From Dysidea avara (lineage: Eukaryota; Porifera; Demospongiae; Dictyoceratida; Dysideidae): a stretch of DNA of 64,000 bases. Location of the stretch: NCBI RefSeq assembly GCF_963678975.1, contig NC_089276.1, positions 17,799,272 through 17,863,271 on the forward strand. Direction: 5' to 3'. Positions 1-13,500 of this stretch are shown here, one piece after another. The notes under the pieces are model-generated. The model had not been told where the DNA came from. It searched no databases and saw only the letters and a list, made by a program, of their open reading frames with translations. Position numbers and translations under genes: made by a program. The stretch's first letter is position 1, and each line of letters starts with the position of its first letter.

Positions 1-1765
1 TCTTGACACAACCATAATTGATGTGTTCCCCGTATCCAGAGAGTTGAGGCGCAGCTCAGTCTGACGTGTCTATGTGTCACTAATCTGATACTGTTTAGAG
101 CAATCTCACATCTCTATTCATAGTGTAGGCACCTGTGTTAAACATGCCTGGTGTGATTTCGATAAGCCAGTGTGTGATACAGCTGGCATGTGGTAATGCT
201 CAAATAGCTTAGTACGACTTTGTCTTGTTGCCTGAAGTAGTGCTACCAGATCTATCCTCACTCAATTGTTTTGTTCAGTAGTCACCATAGCTGTTGTAGT
301 GTGCTGCTCATCTGTCACATCCTGAGTCGCTGGATATCGAATATGCCAGTATGTTTTTTTTATTGCTAGCAGTTCTAGTCAAGGTGTTCCCAGCAAGTGA
401 GCTGTAGTAGTAGCTGGTCATCTTGATTATCAGCTATCGATTTAGCTGATATGTGTGTACTGTACATGCATGTGCTACTGAACATCGCTGCCACATCTAG
501 CTGGGGCAAATAATGTAGTCGGGTGCTAATGATCAAGTTGATGTCTGACTCCACTGTGTTGGTCGCTTAGCAGGTGCAGTCATAAGCTCTCAGTGCAGTG
601 CAGCTGAAGTGTGCTTAAACTGTGGCCGCATGCAGCAGCTGCATGTCCTGTCGTTTAGTGGTAGTGATTAGCTGATGTGTAACTGTACAATGCTACAAAT
701 GTAGCTGTCCCGTCATTCAGTTAAGTGCAATAACTGATATGCCACTGTATAATCAACTGAGTAGCCGTTATGTCTACTGCCATCGATGCTATCATGTATA
801 GCTGATACGCATCTATAATGTACTGTGCTACCACTGTGTAGCCGTCAAATATACTGCAAATGATGCTGTCAGGTGCTACTGTTATAGCTGCATGATGCAG
901 GCACTATGCCTTTATGATTAGGTAGATGAAGAGGAGTCTTTAGAGTACATGGCTGAGCATGCTAAGTATGCAGAGACCTAAGCCCAACCTCATGCGATTG
1001 CTATGGTCCTGTAATGTGCAACTGTACTTCACTACTGACATGGCTGTCTCACCCACTATGACTGATACTGAACAATAGTGATGGAATCAGGTTTAATGCT
1101 CATGACTGTCCTGTGCTGTTACTATCTGTAAGATCTGTCAATGGTGCAGGTACTACTAATACAACTGATATGTAGCCACAATCATGAGATGGTCAGGAGT
1201 ATCAAAATAGTCCTATCCTGGTATGGCTGTTACATCTGCAACTAATTCATCAGGTGTTTTCAGTATGTAACTGTGCTATTGAAATTCCTGACACTTCCGC
1301 TCGAGCTTCCGCTGCACCTGATTGCGTCAAGTGTTAGCAATATCTCTGATGTGTGGGTGTAGGATTATGGCATAGCCAGGTGTCACATCTACTACAATTG
1401 ATGCGGTCAGATGTAACAATATACCTGGTATGTGACTGCACAGTGCTACTGGTGTAGCTGTCCTGTCCACTGTAGCTGATCATGATGCAGTTAGGTAATG
1501 ATATAGCTGTTGTGTGGCTGCGCTGCTGACACCTCTGCCTCTGACATGTTTCTGTGCTAACAATATAGCTGATGTGTGACTGTGGCTACAGTGCATGGTA
1601 ATACTGTATAGCAGTACTATGGCTGTGTCATTTTTAAATTCTATTTTTACCACTGATGTAGTCAGAAGCTAGCAATATAATGACTGTACAGTGTTGTTGA
1701 CGTAGCAATCGCCTCAACTACAGCTGATGCATGCAATGTAGCTGTCGTGTAACTGTGTGATGCAG
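1..1765. repeat. degenerate leader repeat of duplication copy A
   Basis: AT/GC-balanced sequence with no coding potential, made of loosely repeated phrases (variants of gctgatgtgtgactgt and gctactgatgtagctgtc). The part from about 1,400 on aligns phrase by phrase with about 9,780-10,135, for example the shared stretch around tacagtgcatggtaat. It looks like an old, diverged relative of the satellite downstream. No gene seen. Confidence 0.6.
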
Positions 1766-3078
1766 GGCCGGAGGAGGGAAAATTGAATTGGTCAGGCCAT
1801 TGACTATAATGTTGAAATTGCTACTATATACATACCAATGAGAGAGGAGCTGTTGCACAGTGTGCGAAGCACAAGCATTCTGGGGGCATGCCTCCACAGG
1901 AAATTTTTGAAAATTAGACACTCAGATATGCAATTTTAGTGATATTTCACTGCTAGCTAGCTATATAAATATGCTCAAGCCTATCTTGTTCTTCAGACTT
2001 TCTATACTATGTATAAAATTATTGTAGACCTGACATACCCAGGGGACAGAGCATGAAACTTGCTGTATGGTTCATTTAGTTATAGCTAGCAATTAGAAGT
2101 TCAAGGGGGGTCTGGGAGTGCAACCCCCAGGAACTGCAGAATTTTTGCAATTTAAAGGCTTGAAAATGCCTTAAAATTTTAAATTGATGCTAAATTTTAA
2201 AGTAAAACTAGCTGTAGCAACTTGCAACCAAATTTCACAGGGAACCCATGCAGCATGGCCCCCTTTAGCTAGGATATAATTGCTATACAGTGAATTCACA
2301 CAGCTACATTAAAAAGCTACACAGCTACAAAAATACAGTATACTACTATACTGGTTTGTATGAAGTGAACGGATCATCACGTATAGTAAATTAAATATAC
2401 TGGTGGACAGTCACGAGACCAATCAGTATTCGAAAATGGCGTGATGTGGGTGAGACTGAGAGTTTGCTCAGTATCTCGACAGGACGAGTGGGTAGTTGAA
2501 GAGGAGTGATTTCTACTCAACATCTCATCCAGATGGCCACCATGTAATGTATGGGTGTACAGCTTCTTGCCACGGAATGAGTCATCTGGTTTGTCACTGC
2601 CAGCCCTTCGCTGGTTTGTCACTGCCAGCCTTTCGCCCAGTAAAAGAAGCCAAGAGAGACAAGCCAAGGAAAATGCTAATGATTATTTTATGAAGATTGA
2701 ATTGTGATATAAGTGTGCTGGTTTAGAATCAAAGAAGGCACCTGCCTTACACGTGATAAATGCCAACTGTCAGCACACGTGATACTGTACGTAGAACCCA
2801 CAATCATTTCTGTACAAAACGATACGAATGCTATGCTATACTGTAAGGTAATTGGAGGTACTATACGTGTAGTTCTGTGCTTTAGTTAGGCTGAGAAACT
2901 AGGCAACTACTCGTGGCATGCTTTTCAATTACATCTGTAAAATGTACGTAGCTGCATGTAGATGTGATCGTCCAAAGATTGCATGAGAGTAATGTAGTTC
3001 GAGCTGGTCAGTTAGTTGGTTCAACTCCAGATTATTGGTCCGGCTCAGGCCTGACCAACCGGACCGTCTCCTCCGGCC
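1766..3078. mobile_element. 1.3-kb insertion with short inverted ends, copy A only
   Basis: Begins ggccggaggag and ends with its reverse complement ctcctccggcc. The flanks continue in copy B without this block (about 10,130), which marks it as an insertion. No clear target duplication was found. Inside are AT-rich sequence and a block (about 2,340-2,560) that recurs inverted at about 18,495-18,720 within the MULE. No convincing ORF; the small ORFs here are repeat sequence. Confidence 0.45.
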
Positions 3079-3170
3079 TTGTCAGATGACAAGAGGTCAC
3101 ATTCACTGTGATTAATAGTCAGGTAGCTGATGTGTGACTGTACTGTGATACCAACATGGCTATAACATTA

Positions 3171-3471
3171 GGGGGCATCTCCAAACTGATTTTGGTACGC
3201 TTATGACGTTAAGGGGGGAGGGGGTTCAGCCCATGACGTTATTAATTTTTATTAAAGCAGTTATAGTGTAAACAGCTATAGAACAGAGTGAGTGACGTGA
3301 TTAAACAGCTATACTGTTTATAGAATATGTTTTCAGGTAAAGAATATAACGTTTTGTGCTTCTATTACCAATGCATTGTTTTCATAGTGTGACGTTAAGG
3401 AGGGGGGGAGGGGTCTGAAGTTAGCGTCATTATGACGTTAAGCGTACCAAAATCAGTTTGGAGATGCCCCC
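3171..3471. mobile_element. 301-bp MITE, Harbinger-like (TTA target duplication)
   Basis: Long terminal inverted repeats start gggggcatctccaaactg and end with the complement, cagtttggagatgccccc. They are flanked by a 3-bp tta on each side (3,168-3,170 and 3,472-3,474). A 3-bp TWA target duplication is typical of PIF/Harbinger elements. Internal gacgttaagg/gggg motifs are also inverted. Non-coding. Copy B lacks it at about 10,195-10,200. Confidence 0.75.
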
Positions 3472-3479
3472 TTAATTTT

Positions 3480-3960
3480 CAGTGGCGGATCTAGGATTTT
3501 AAAAAGGGGGTTTCTGAAAGTTGGTATAGCTGAATAAGGCATCTGATGACATTTCTCCGGAAAATTTTGAGACTTTAGAAGTTCTGAGATCGGATCTTAG
3601 GCTATTTTTAATTACTAATTGCAATAAATCCAATGCTTTAAACAAACACTATTGCTAACTATTGGGCGAAGATGGTGACTGCAATCTGTAGCTTTGATTG
3701 CTCTATTAGAGTAGTTACATGACTGCTCTATTAGAGTATCTCGATCGTTTTTAATGCAGCGAGAGATGAAAAGTGAAGTGTTGCTGAGGGTTTAATACCT
3801 ATAAATGGTGTCAGTTATGCATGCATACTACTGAAACACAGTGGTATATAGTTGTTTGCTATGACAAATTGTCAGTGCAACAATGTTTATGTGCCACTGA
3901 GCTAAATTTAAAAGGGAGTTTCTGTCGAAACCCCAGAAACCCCTCTAGATCCGCCACTGA
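3480..3960. mobile_element. 480-bp MITE with CAGTGGCGG ends
   Basis: Left end cagtggcggatctagg, right end ctagatccgccactg. The flanks ttaatttt and aaaatttt are an imperfect 8-bp repeat (6/8). Copy B reads straight through as ttaattttactgg near 10,195, so it is an insertion, immediately adjacent to the preceding MITE. It carries the motif gctctattagagtatctcg, which recurs around the window. A related, longer member lies at 52,185-53,348. Confidence 0.65.
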
Positions 3961-3984
3961 AAAATTTTACTGGAATTGATGCAC

Positions 3985-4260
3985 CCAGGTCAACGTTGAA
4001 ACCGGGTCGGGTCATCCGGGTCACATTTTCTCCTGGTCATCCGGGTCTGACCCTCGGTCTGACCCGGTTTACGGGTCTGACCCAGATTGGACCACGTGAG
4101 AAACGAAATTGTTCGTTTGACGACGTGGAAACTTATAAACGCTATCGCGCAGCTCTTTCGTGAGCCACGCCCACTTATTGCATTACAAACATACGCTCAG
4201 CCACACCCATTTATTAGTAAGTACAGTATGTAGCACGAAACTGAGGGTATCTATGGTGAG
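3985..4260 (+). repeat. dispersed element, 'gccacgcccac' family, copy 1
   Basis: The sequence from the ccgggtcgggtcatccggg block through tttcgtgagccacgccca to gaaactgagggtatctatgg recurs, diverged, at about 33,118-33,430 (+), 49,490-49,745 (-) and 60,000-60,275 (-). It follows cacccaggt, after which copy B continues differently. It is an interspersed repeat, probably a non-autonomous transposon. The next 180 bp (to 4,440) are a T-run and another gtagccaggg-type repeat. Confidence 0.6.
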
Positions 4261-4439
4261 GGGTAGCAATTGTTAGTAGGTGATGACCTTTTTTTTTTTG
4301 GTCTTCAACCTACAGCTCAAGCCCGTAGCCAGGGATTTTGAAAGGGGGGTTCTTTTTGACCAAAAGTGGACCTTTAGTAAAGGTCCAAATATTGTGCTGC
4401 TATAGTAAAGGTCCAAAAATTTCAGTACTGTATAGCTCG

Positions 4440-7400
4440 TGTGTGAGTGCTATACTGACGTATGACATCACTCATGCTTGAGTGCTGCCAATTTACCTCA
4501 TCTGAGTGCTACTGACATTGCTCATGTATGGCTGCTACTAACGTAGCTCATGTCTGGGTGCTACTGATGTAACTCATGTCTGTGTGCTACTGATGTAGCT
4601 CATGTTTGAGTGCTACCAACTTACCTCATTTGAGTGCTACAGACATATATAGCTCATGTCTGTGTGCTATTGACTTAGCTCCTGTCTGGGTAAATGTCTG
4701 AGTGCTACCAACATAGTAAATGTTTGAGTATTAGTGAAGTAGCTCATGTACTGACGTCAAGCATGTGTGAGTGCTACCAACATGGCTCATGATCATATCT
4801 GAATAATGCTACTGGTATAGCTAATGTTTGAGTGCTACTGACATAGCCTGTGTTGAGTACTATCCCGACATATATAGATCATGTTTGAGTGCTACCAACA
4901 TAGCTCGTGTCTGAGTGCTACTGATGTAGCTCATGTTACCAGCTTACCTCTTTTGAGTGCTACTAACGTAGCTCATATCTGAGTGCTACTGATATAGCTC
5001 ATGCTTGAGTGCTACAAACATAACTCATGTCTGAAATTGAGTACTACTGATGTTCATAGCTCATGTTTGCGTGCTACTGACGTAGCTCATGTTTGAGTGC
5101 TATTGACATAGCTCATGTTTGAGTGCCACCAACATAGCTCATGATCATGTCTGAGCACAGTAGCTCATGTTACCAACTTACCTCTTTTGAGTGCTACCAG
5201 CATAGCTCATGTCTGAGTGCTACTGATATAGTTCATGTTTGAGTGCTACCAACATAGCTCATGTCTCAGTGCTACTGACATAACTAATGTTTGAGTGTTA
5301 CTGACTGCTTGTGTTTGTGTGCTACCAACATAGCTCATGTCTGATATTGAGTGCTACTGATTTTTGTAGCTCATGTTTGAGTGCTACTGACATAGCTCAT
5401 GTTTGAATGCTACCAACTCACCTCTGTTGAGTGCTACTGATGTAGCTCATGTTTGAGTGTTACCAATATAGTTCACTTTTGAGTGCTTACAATGTAGCTT
5501 GTGTTTGAGTGCTACTGATGTAGATCATGTTTGAGTGCTACCAATATATTTATGTTTGAGTTCTACTGTTGTAAATCATGTTTGAATGCTACCGACATAG
5601 CTCATGTGTGAAAGCTTTTAACTTACCACATTTATTATGAGTGCTACTGATGTAGCTATCGTAGCTCATATATGGGTGCTACCAATGTAGCTCATGTCTG
5701 GGTACTAACAATGTAGCTCATGCCTGATCGTGAGTGCTACCGACGTATAGTAGTTCAGTTTGAGTGCTACTGACATAGCTCATGTTTAAGTGCTACTGAC
5801 ATAGCTCATGTTTAAGTGTTACCGACATAGCTCATATTGTGAGATGTAGCTCATGTGTTTGAGTACCAACTTACCTCATTTGGGTGCTACCAACACAGTT
5901 CATTTCTGGGTGCTGTAGTAGCTCGTGTCTGGCTACTAGTGGTGTATATAGTTCATGTCTGAGTGCTACTGACAGCTCATGTCTGGGTGATACTGACATA
6001 TTGAATGCTACCAATATAACTCAGATTTGGGTACTACCAATGTAGTTCATGTTTGAGTGCTGCTGACGTAGCTCATGTTTGAGTGTTACCAGCTTAACTC
6101 ATGTTTGAGTGTTGCCGATGTAGCTCATACGTGAGTGCTACCAACGTAGCTCATGTTTGAGTGTTACTGACATAGCTCATGTGTGAGTGCTACTGACATG
6201 GCTCACATTGTGAGATGTACCTCATGTTTGAGTACCAACCTACATCATTTGAGTGCTACCAACATCGCTCATGTCTGACTACTACTGTTGTAGCTCATGT
6301 CTGAGTGCTACTGACAGCTCATGTCTGGGTGTTACTGACATATTGAGTGCTACCAATGTAACTCAGGTTTGGGTATTTCTGACGTAGCTCATGTTTGAGT
6401 GCTATCGATGTGGTTTGTGTCTGAGTGCTACCAATATATTTTTCTACTGTTGTAACTCATGTTTGAGTGCTACCAACATAGCTTGTGTGTGAATGCCTTT
6501 AAATTTACCACATTTGAGTGCTACCAACATAGCTCATGTATGGGGGCTACTGACATAGCTCATGTCTGGGTACTATCGATGTAGCTCATGTCTGGGTACT
6601 ACCAATGTAGCTCATGTCTGAGTGCTAACAACGTATAGTAAATCAGTTTGAGTGCTACTGACATAGCTCATGTTTACATGCTACTGACACAGCTCATACT
6701 GTGAGATGTAGCTCATATTTGAGTACCAACTTACCTTATTTGTGTGCTAGCAACATAGCTCATTTCTGGGTACTATAGTAGCTCATCTGGTTACTACTGA
6801 TGTAGCTCATGTCTGGGTGTTACTGACATATTGAGTACTACCGATTTAACTCAGGTTTGGGTACTACCAACGTATATGTAGCTCATGTTTAAGTGCTACT
6901 AACATAGCTCGTGTTTGCGGCATAGCTAGTGTTTGACTGAGTGCTACCAACATAGCTCATGATTGAGTGCTACCGGTGTAGCTCATGTGTGAGTGCTACC
7001 AACATGACTCACGTTGTGAGATGTAGCTCATGTTTGAGTACCAACTTACCTCATTTGAGTGCTACGAACTTAGCTCATGCCTGGCTACTACTGATGTAGC
7101 TCATGTCTGGGTGCTACTGACAGCTCATGTCTGGGTGTTAATGACATAATTGAGTGCTACCGACTTAACTCAGGTTTGAGTACTACTGACCTAGCTCATG
7201 TTTGAGTACTATTGACATGGCTCACGTGTGAGTGCTGCTGATGTAGCTCCTGTGTGAGTGCTATCAACATGGGTCACATTGTGAGATGTAGCTCAAGTTT
7301 GAGTACCAACTTACCGCATTTGAATGGTACTAATGTAGTGGCTACTACTGATGTAGCTCATGTCTGGGTGCTACTGACAGCTCATGTCTGGGTGTTAATG

Positions 7401-8215
7401 ACATATTGAGTGCTACTGACAGCTTATGTCTGGGTGTTAATTACATATTGAGTGCTACTGATGTAACTCAGGTTTGAGTACTACTGACATAGCTCGTGTG
7501 TGAGTGCTACCGATGTAGCTCATGTGTGAGTGCTACCAACGCGGCTCATGATCACATTGTGAGATGTAGCTCATGCGTGAGTACCAACTTACCTCATTTG
7601 AGTGCTACTAACTTAGCTCATGTTTGGCTACAATTGATGTAGCTCATGTCTGAGTGTTACTGACAGCTCATGTGTGGTTGTTAATGACATATTAAGTGCT
7701 GCTGACAGCTCACGTCTGGGTGTTGATGACATACTGAGTGCTACCGATGTAACTCAGGTTTGAGTACTACTGACGTAGCTCATGTTTGAGTACTATTGAC
7801 ATAGCTCGTGTTTGAGTACTATTGACATATCTCCTGTGTGAGTGCTACTGACGTAGCGCATGGGTGAGTACTACCAATGTCGCTTATGTTTGAGTGTTAC
7901 AAATGTAGCTCGTGGGTGAGTGCTACCAAGTTGAACGTAGCTGATGTTTGAGTGCTACCAAGTTGAACGTAGCTGATTTTTGAGTGCTGCTGACGTAGCT
8001 GATGTTTGAGTGCTACCAACGTAGCTGATGTTTAAGTGCTACCGATGTAGCTGATGTTTGAGTGCTACTGACATAGCTGATGTTTGAGAGTTACCGATGT
8101 AGCTGATGTTTGAGTGCTACCGACGTAGCTGATGTATGAGTGCTACCGACGTAGCTGATGTTTGAGTGCTACCAATGTAGCTCACACTGAGTGCTACTGA
8201 TGTAGCTACCAATTT
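4440..8215. repeat. satellite/minisatellite array A, ~26-bp unit
   Basis: Well over 100 head-to-tail variants of a 26-bp unit of the form gtagctcatgtttgag + tgctactgac. Superimposed is a longer-period block (gatgtagctcatgtttgag followed by taccaacttacctcattt) seen near 5,840, 6,215, 6,705, 7,020, 7,285 and 7,560, so the array has higher-order structure. Units near the end switch to gtagctgatg. No ORF of note. Confidence 0.9.
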
Positions 8216-8220
8216 ACCTG

Positions 8221-8640
8221 TCCCCCGACTGAACCAGGCCTAGCTATCATCCCCCCTCCTACAGAGGGGCTAGACTTAAAATGTGGAATCCAACCAGTTT
8301 AATTTGTAGTCGACTAATCCATAAATTCCTTCTAAAAGAAAATACCAGCAACCTTACCCTAAAAGGCCAGGTACCCTCTACGCTCACTCCAGGATTTACT
8401 ATATTTCACTCCCTTCTGTGTGAAGGGAGGAGAATGGGTAACCGGCCCCGACTGGTTTGTGGGGACTTCCGGTGGTAGATGATAACTCACCCAGTGAGAC
8501 GATACTGGAGGATTTAGCTACTGATAGATTCAGTTGTGTTGATCTGTGTGTGCCGCCACGGCTAGAGTGCTATTGTGATCAAACTAGTGTTGGAAACTTG
8601 CTTGAAGATCTTCATGGTATTTATTTTTATTTTTGTATAA
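8221..8640. repeat. satellite tail segment, copy A
   Basis: A unique-looking 420-bp segment directly after the array. It is about 80-85% similar by eye to 14,883-15,290, which follows array B: gaaccaggcctagct, atgtggaatccaa, ggccaggtaccctct, gactggtttgtggggactt. This shared tail shows that array plus flank were duplicated as one unit. Small ORFs here are not conserved between the copies and are not called. Confidence 0.75.
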
Positions 8641-8759
8641 GTCATTTAATTGATTCAAGAGTTATTTTTGTATAATTACTGCATTGATCGGGTATGCAGG
8701 CTGTGCCTTTACCCGTATTTAATCATAATCATAATCTGGCAGTTACCACTGTGGTTCGC

Positions 8760-8833
8760 TAGTCTGGCGGCGCCCGCCCCTTCGCATGGAGTAAGGACTT
8801 ACTCCATGCGAAGGGGCGGACGCCGCCAGACTA
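8760..8833. mobile_element. 74-bp palindromic MITE, TAGTCT family, 9-bp target duplication
   Basis: Nearly the whole element is one palindrome: tagtctggcggcg ... cgccgccagacta with arms meeting at gtaaggacttac. Perfect 9-bp repeats gtggttcgc flank it (8,751-8,759 and 8,834-8,842). Copy B has one uninterrupted gtggttcac at 15,731-15,739, the empty site. A 9-bp duplication fits a MULE-type transposase acting in trans. Confidence 0.8.
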
Positions 8834-8842
8834 GTGGTTCGC

Positions 8843-9780
8843 GGGGGTAACAGTAGAAGATGATACCCTACTAGTCATCAGGATATCGTTCCGTTTGAGG
8901 TAGAAATGAAATGTCAATGTTCTCCGTCTCGCACTTTTACGCACGACGAGTTGAAGTTCGATCACACGAGCCAACAAATGGCGCCTTCTACATCACGTGC
9001 GTGATTGGCTAGAGGCGTGCATGATTCTTTTGTGCTAACCACGGATAAGCTATTAACCTCCATAATTTTAACCACGTTTCGTATTATTCTTAGTACTTGG
9101 TTAGCACATTTGTCGAATCACATTTTGTAGTTGTCGATGTTGGTGGCATCAACATTTATATTTTTGGCAGGTGGTCAGGTTGTTTCATCACGTGATCCGG
9201 TGTCACGTGATCCCCTCTCAGCGCAGGTCGGTGACAGGCGCGTAGCTGCTTTTCGAGCCTTTATTGTAATCTGTATGACTCGATGTTGGATTTTTGGCCC
9301 CTGCAGCTAACTCGAGCCTATCTGGGCGAGAGTTATTAATTAATTAATTTACTTACTTAATTACTTATACTTAATTAATTTACTTACTTATTTACTTACA
9401 TTCTAATTTAATTTGTAACTAATCATTGTACTATGCTCATGCATATGAGTCTTACAATTATAAAATATAATATAATAATAATAAAGAGTTCCATAGCCCA
9501 AAGAAAGCCCATAATGGGGTATAACTAAATGGCTAGTTGAAGTGTAAAATGATTATGTTGTTTGAGCTTAGTTTTCTTGTTGCCCAGATGAGGTCTTGTC
9601 ACCTTTGATAGGCGCTGTTAAGTGTTAGCACGTGTGTCTACCTATTCGTGGTTGACCTGGCCACCTCAATGGAAACCATGCGAGCAGCATCGTTAGGAGC
9701 TGCAATTAGGTAATGATTGTTGATACTGAACAGCATAGAAAGGCCAGATGTTTCTGCCACCTTTATTGTAATTGATATGG
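8843..9780. other. copy A distal flank and AT-rich spacer; holds the empty site of the MULE
   Basis: 8,880-9,100 aligns with 15,763-15,911 joined to 24,951-25,050. The MULE target gtgctaacc is present once here, at 9,032-9,040. 9,335-9,480 is simple AT-rich sequence (tacttactta and taattaatt runs). The rest shows no gene. Confidence 0.6.
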
Positions 9781-10500
9781 TCTGATGCCACCTCCTCTGT
9801 AATTGATATAGTCTGATGCTAACAGTATAAACTGTATGATGTTACTGGTCTAGCTGTCTTGTTCACTGCAGCTGATCATGGTGCAGTCTGGTGATGACAT
9901 AGCTGAGGTATGGTTGCTGTGCTGATGTTTCTGCCACCTTGTTGTGACCTGGTCCCGTGCTAACGATATAGCTGATATGTGGCTGTAGTTACAGTGCATG
10001 GTAATAATGTATAGCTGTCCCAATTTTTTGCCACTGATGTAGACGGACGTTGACTGTATAGTGTTGCTGATGTAGCAGTCACCTCAACCGCAGCTGATTC
10101 CTGCAGTATAGCTGCCGTGTAGATGTGTGATGACAGGTCACATTTGTGATTGATAATTGGGTAGCTGATGTGTGACTGTACTGTGATATCCACGTTAATT
10201 TTACTGGGATTGATGCACCCAGGTGCTAATGTCGTAGCAACGTGACTGAAGAGCACTACCAGCGGTGTCACATTTATTGCAGTCAGCTGCAGGTGTTACC
10301 AGCATTGCTGAAGTGTGAGTGTACCGGCTGAGTTACCCAAGTAGCTGTCATATATTTATTGCAATTGATGCAATCAGACACACGTAGTAGATGTGTGATT
10401 GCAATGTAGTTGTCCCATTTAATGCGGCAGGTGCTGCCAATTGACATTGCTGATGTGTGACTATGAACTCCCAACTTGCATGTCTGTGGGTGATGCAGTC
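9780..10500. repeat. degenerate leader repeat of duplication copy B
   Basis: Counterpart of 1,400-1,765 plus 3,080-3,170 and 3,961-3,985, but without copy A's inserted elements. Short minus-strand ORFs here are frames through repeats and are not supported as genes. Confidence 0.55.
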
Positions 10501-13500
10501 AGGTGCTACTCATCTTACAAGTGCTACTGATGTAGCTCATGTTCGCGTGTTACTGACATAACTCATGTTACAAGTACTACCGAGGTAGCTTATGACCATT
10601 TTTGTGTGTAGCTCATATTTACATGCTACTGACGTAACTCATGTTACAACTTACAAGTACTACCGAGGTAGCTCATGTGTAGATAGTTCATGTTTGAGTG
10701 CTACCAGTGTAGCCCTTGTTTGAGCGCTGACGTAGCTCTCGTTTACCAATGTCACTCATGTTTGAGTGCTACTGAGATAGCTCGTGTGTGAGTGCTATTG
10801 ACATCACTCATAATTGAGTGCAGCCAACTTCCATCATCTGAGTGCTACCGACATAGCTCATGTATGGGAGCTACCAACGTAGCTCATATCTGTGTAATAC
10901 CAATGTAGCTCATGTTTGAGTGCAACTGACGTAGCTCGTGTTTGAATGCTACTGATGTAGCCCGTGTTTGAGTGCTACGGACGTAGCTCGTGTTTGAGTA
11001 CTGCCAACGTAGTTCAAATCTGAGTGTTACTGATGTAGCTCATGTTTGAGTGCTACTGATGTAGCACATGTGAGTGCTACCAACATAGCTCACATTGTGA
11101 AATGTAGCTCATGTTTGAGTATCAACTTACAGCTCATGTCTGGCTACTACTGATGTAGCTCATGTCTGAGTGTTACTGACATATTGAGTGCTACCGACAT
11201 AGCTCGGGTTTGAGTACTACTGGCATAGCTCATGTGAGTGCTACCGACGTAGCTCATGTGTGAGTGCTACCGACATAGCTCATATTTAAATGATGCTGGC
11301 GTAGCTGATTTTTTTTTTTTTTTTTTTTTAGTGCTACCGACGTAGCTTATGTTTGAATACTACCGATATAGCTCATGTGAGTGCTACTGACGCTGCTCAT
11401 GTGTAAATGCTGCCGGTGTAGCTGATGTTTGAGCGCTCCCGACGTAGCTCATGTTTGAGTGCTACTGACATAGCTCATGTGTGAATACTACCAACATAGC
11501 TCGCGTTGTGATATGTAGCTCGTGTACGAGTACCAACTTACCTCATTTCAGTACTACCAACATAGCTTATGTTTGAGTGCTACTGACGTAGCTTGTGTTT
11601 GAGTGCTACCGGCATAGCTCATTTTGAGTTCTACCGACGTAGCTCCTGTGTGAGTGCTACCAACATAGCTCACATTGTGATGTGTAGTTCATGTTTGAGT
11701 CCAAACTTACCTCATTTTAGTACCACCAGCATAGCTCATGTTTGGCTACTACCAATTTATCTCATGTCTGAGTGTTACTGACAGCTTGTATCTGGGTGTT
11801 ACTGACCTGTTGAGTGCTACTGATGTAGCTCAGGTTTGAGTACTACTGACATAGCTTGTGTGAGTGCTACCGACATACGTAGCCCATGTGTGAGTGTTAC
11901 CGACGTAGCTTATGTTTGAGTGCTAATGGCGTAGCTGATGTTTGAGTGCTACCAACGTAGCTCATGTTTGGGTGCTACCGACGTAGCTCATGTTTGAGTG
12001 CTACCAACGTAGCTCATGTTTGAGTGCTACTAACATAGCTCATGTTTGAGTGCTACTGAGGTAGCTCATGTTTGAGTGCTACCAATGTAGCTCATGTGTG
12101 AGTGCTACCAACGTAGCTCACATTGTGATATGTAACTCATGTTCGAGTACCGACTTACCTCATTTCAGTAATACCAACGTAGCTCATGTTTGAGTACTAC
12201 TGACACAGCTCATGTTTGAGTACTACTGACATAGCTCATGTGAGTGCTACTGACGTAGCTCATGTGTGGGTGCTACTGACGTGGCTCATGTTTGAGTGCC
12301 ACCGATGTAACTCACATTGTGATGTATAGCTCATGTCTGAGTACCAACTTACCTCGTTTCAGTACTACCAACATAGTTCATGTTAGAGTACTACTGACAC
12401 ATCTCATGTTTGAGTAATACCAACTGAGTGATACCGATGTAGCTCATGTGTGAGTGCTACTGATGTAGCTCATGTTTGAGTGCTACCAACGTAACTCACC
12501 TTGTGATATATAACTCATGTTTGAGTACCAACTTACCTCATTTCAGTACTACCACCATAGCTCATGTTACTACTGATGTAGCTCATGACTGAGTGTTACT
12601 GACAGCTCATGTCTGGGTGTTACTGGCAGATTGAGTGCTACCGATGTAGCTCAACTACTGACATAGCTCATGTGAATGCTACCGACGTAGCTCATGTGTG
12701 TGCTACCGATCGAAGTAGCTCATGTTTGAGTACTACCGATGTAGCTCATGTTTGAGTGCTACCAACGTAGCTCATGTTTGAGTGCTCCAGGCATAGCTCA
12801 TGTTTGAGTGCTACTGACGTAGCTCGTGTTTGAGTGCTACCGACGTAGCTCATGTTTGAGTGCTACCAACGTAGCTCATGTGAGTGCTACCGACGTAGCT
12901 CATGTGTGTGCTACCGATGTAGCTCATGTTTGAGTGCTACCGATGTAGCTCATGTTTGAGTGCTACCGACGTAGCTCGTGTTTGAGTGCTCCAGGCATAG
13001 CTCATGTTTGAGTGCTACTGACGTAGCTCGTGTTTGAGTGCTACCGACGTAGCTCATGTTTGAGTGCTACCAACGTAGCTCATGTTTGAGTGCTCCAGGC
13101 ATAGCTCATGTTTGAGTGCTACCGACGTAGCTCATGTGAGTGCTACCGAAGTAGCTCATGTGTGTGCTACCGATGTAGCTCATGTTTGGGTGCTACCGAC
13201 ATAGCTCATGTTTGAGTGCTCCAGGCATAGCTCATGTTTGAGTGCTACCAACGTAGCTCATGCTTGAGTACTATCAGCGTAACTGATGCATAAGTGCTAC
13301 CGACGTAGCTCACATTGTGAGATGTAGCCCATGTTTAAGTACCAACTTACCCCATTTGAGTGTTTCCAATGTTGTTCGCATTGTGATATGTATTGATACA
13401 GCTTATGCATGAGATGTAGCTCATGTGTGAGTGCTACCAACGTAGCTCATGTCTGTGAATGCTACCACCGACATAGCTCATGTTAGTGAGTACTACCGGC

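Noticed and set aside
8281..8850. Three short + strand ORFs in the satellite tail
   Set aside because: Frames are not preserved in the duplicate tail at 14,883-15,290, and the last runs through a palindromic MITE.
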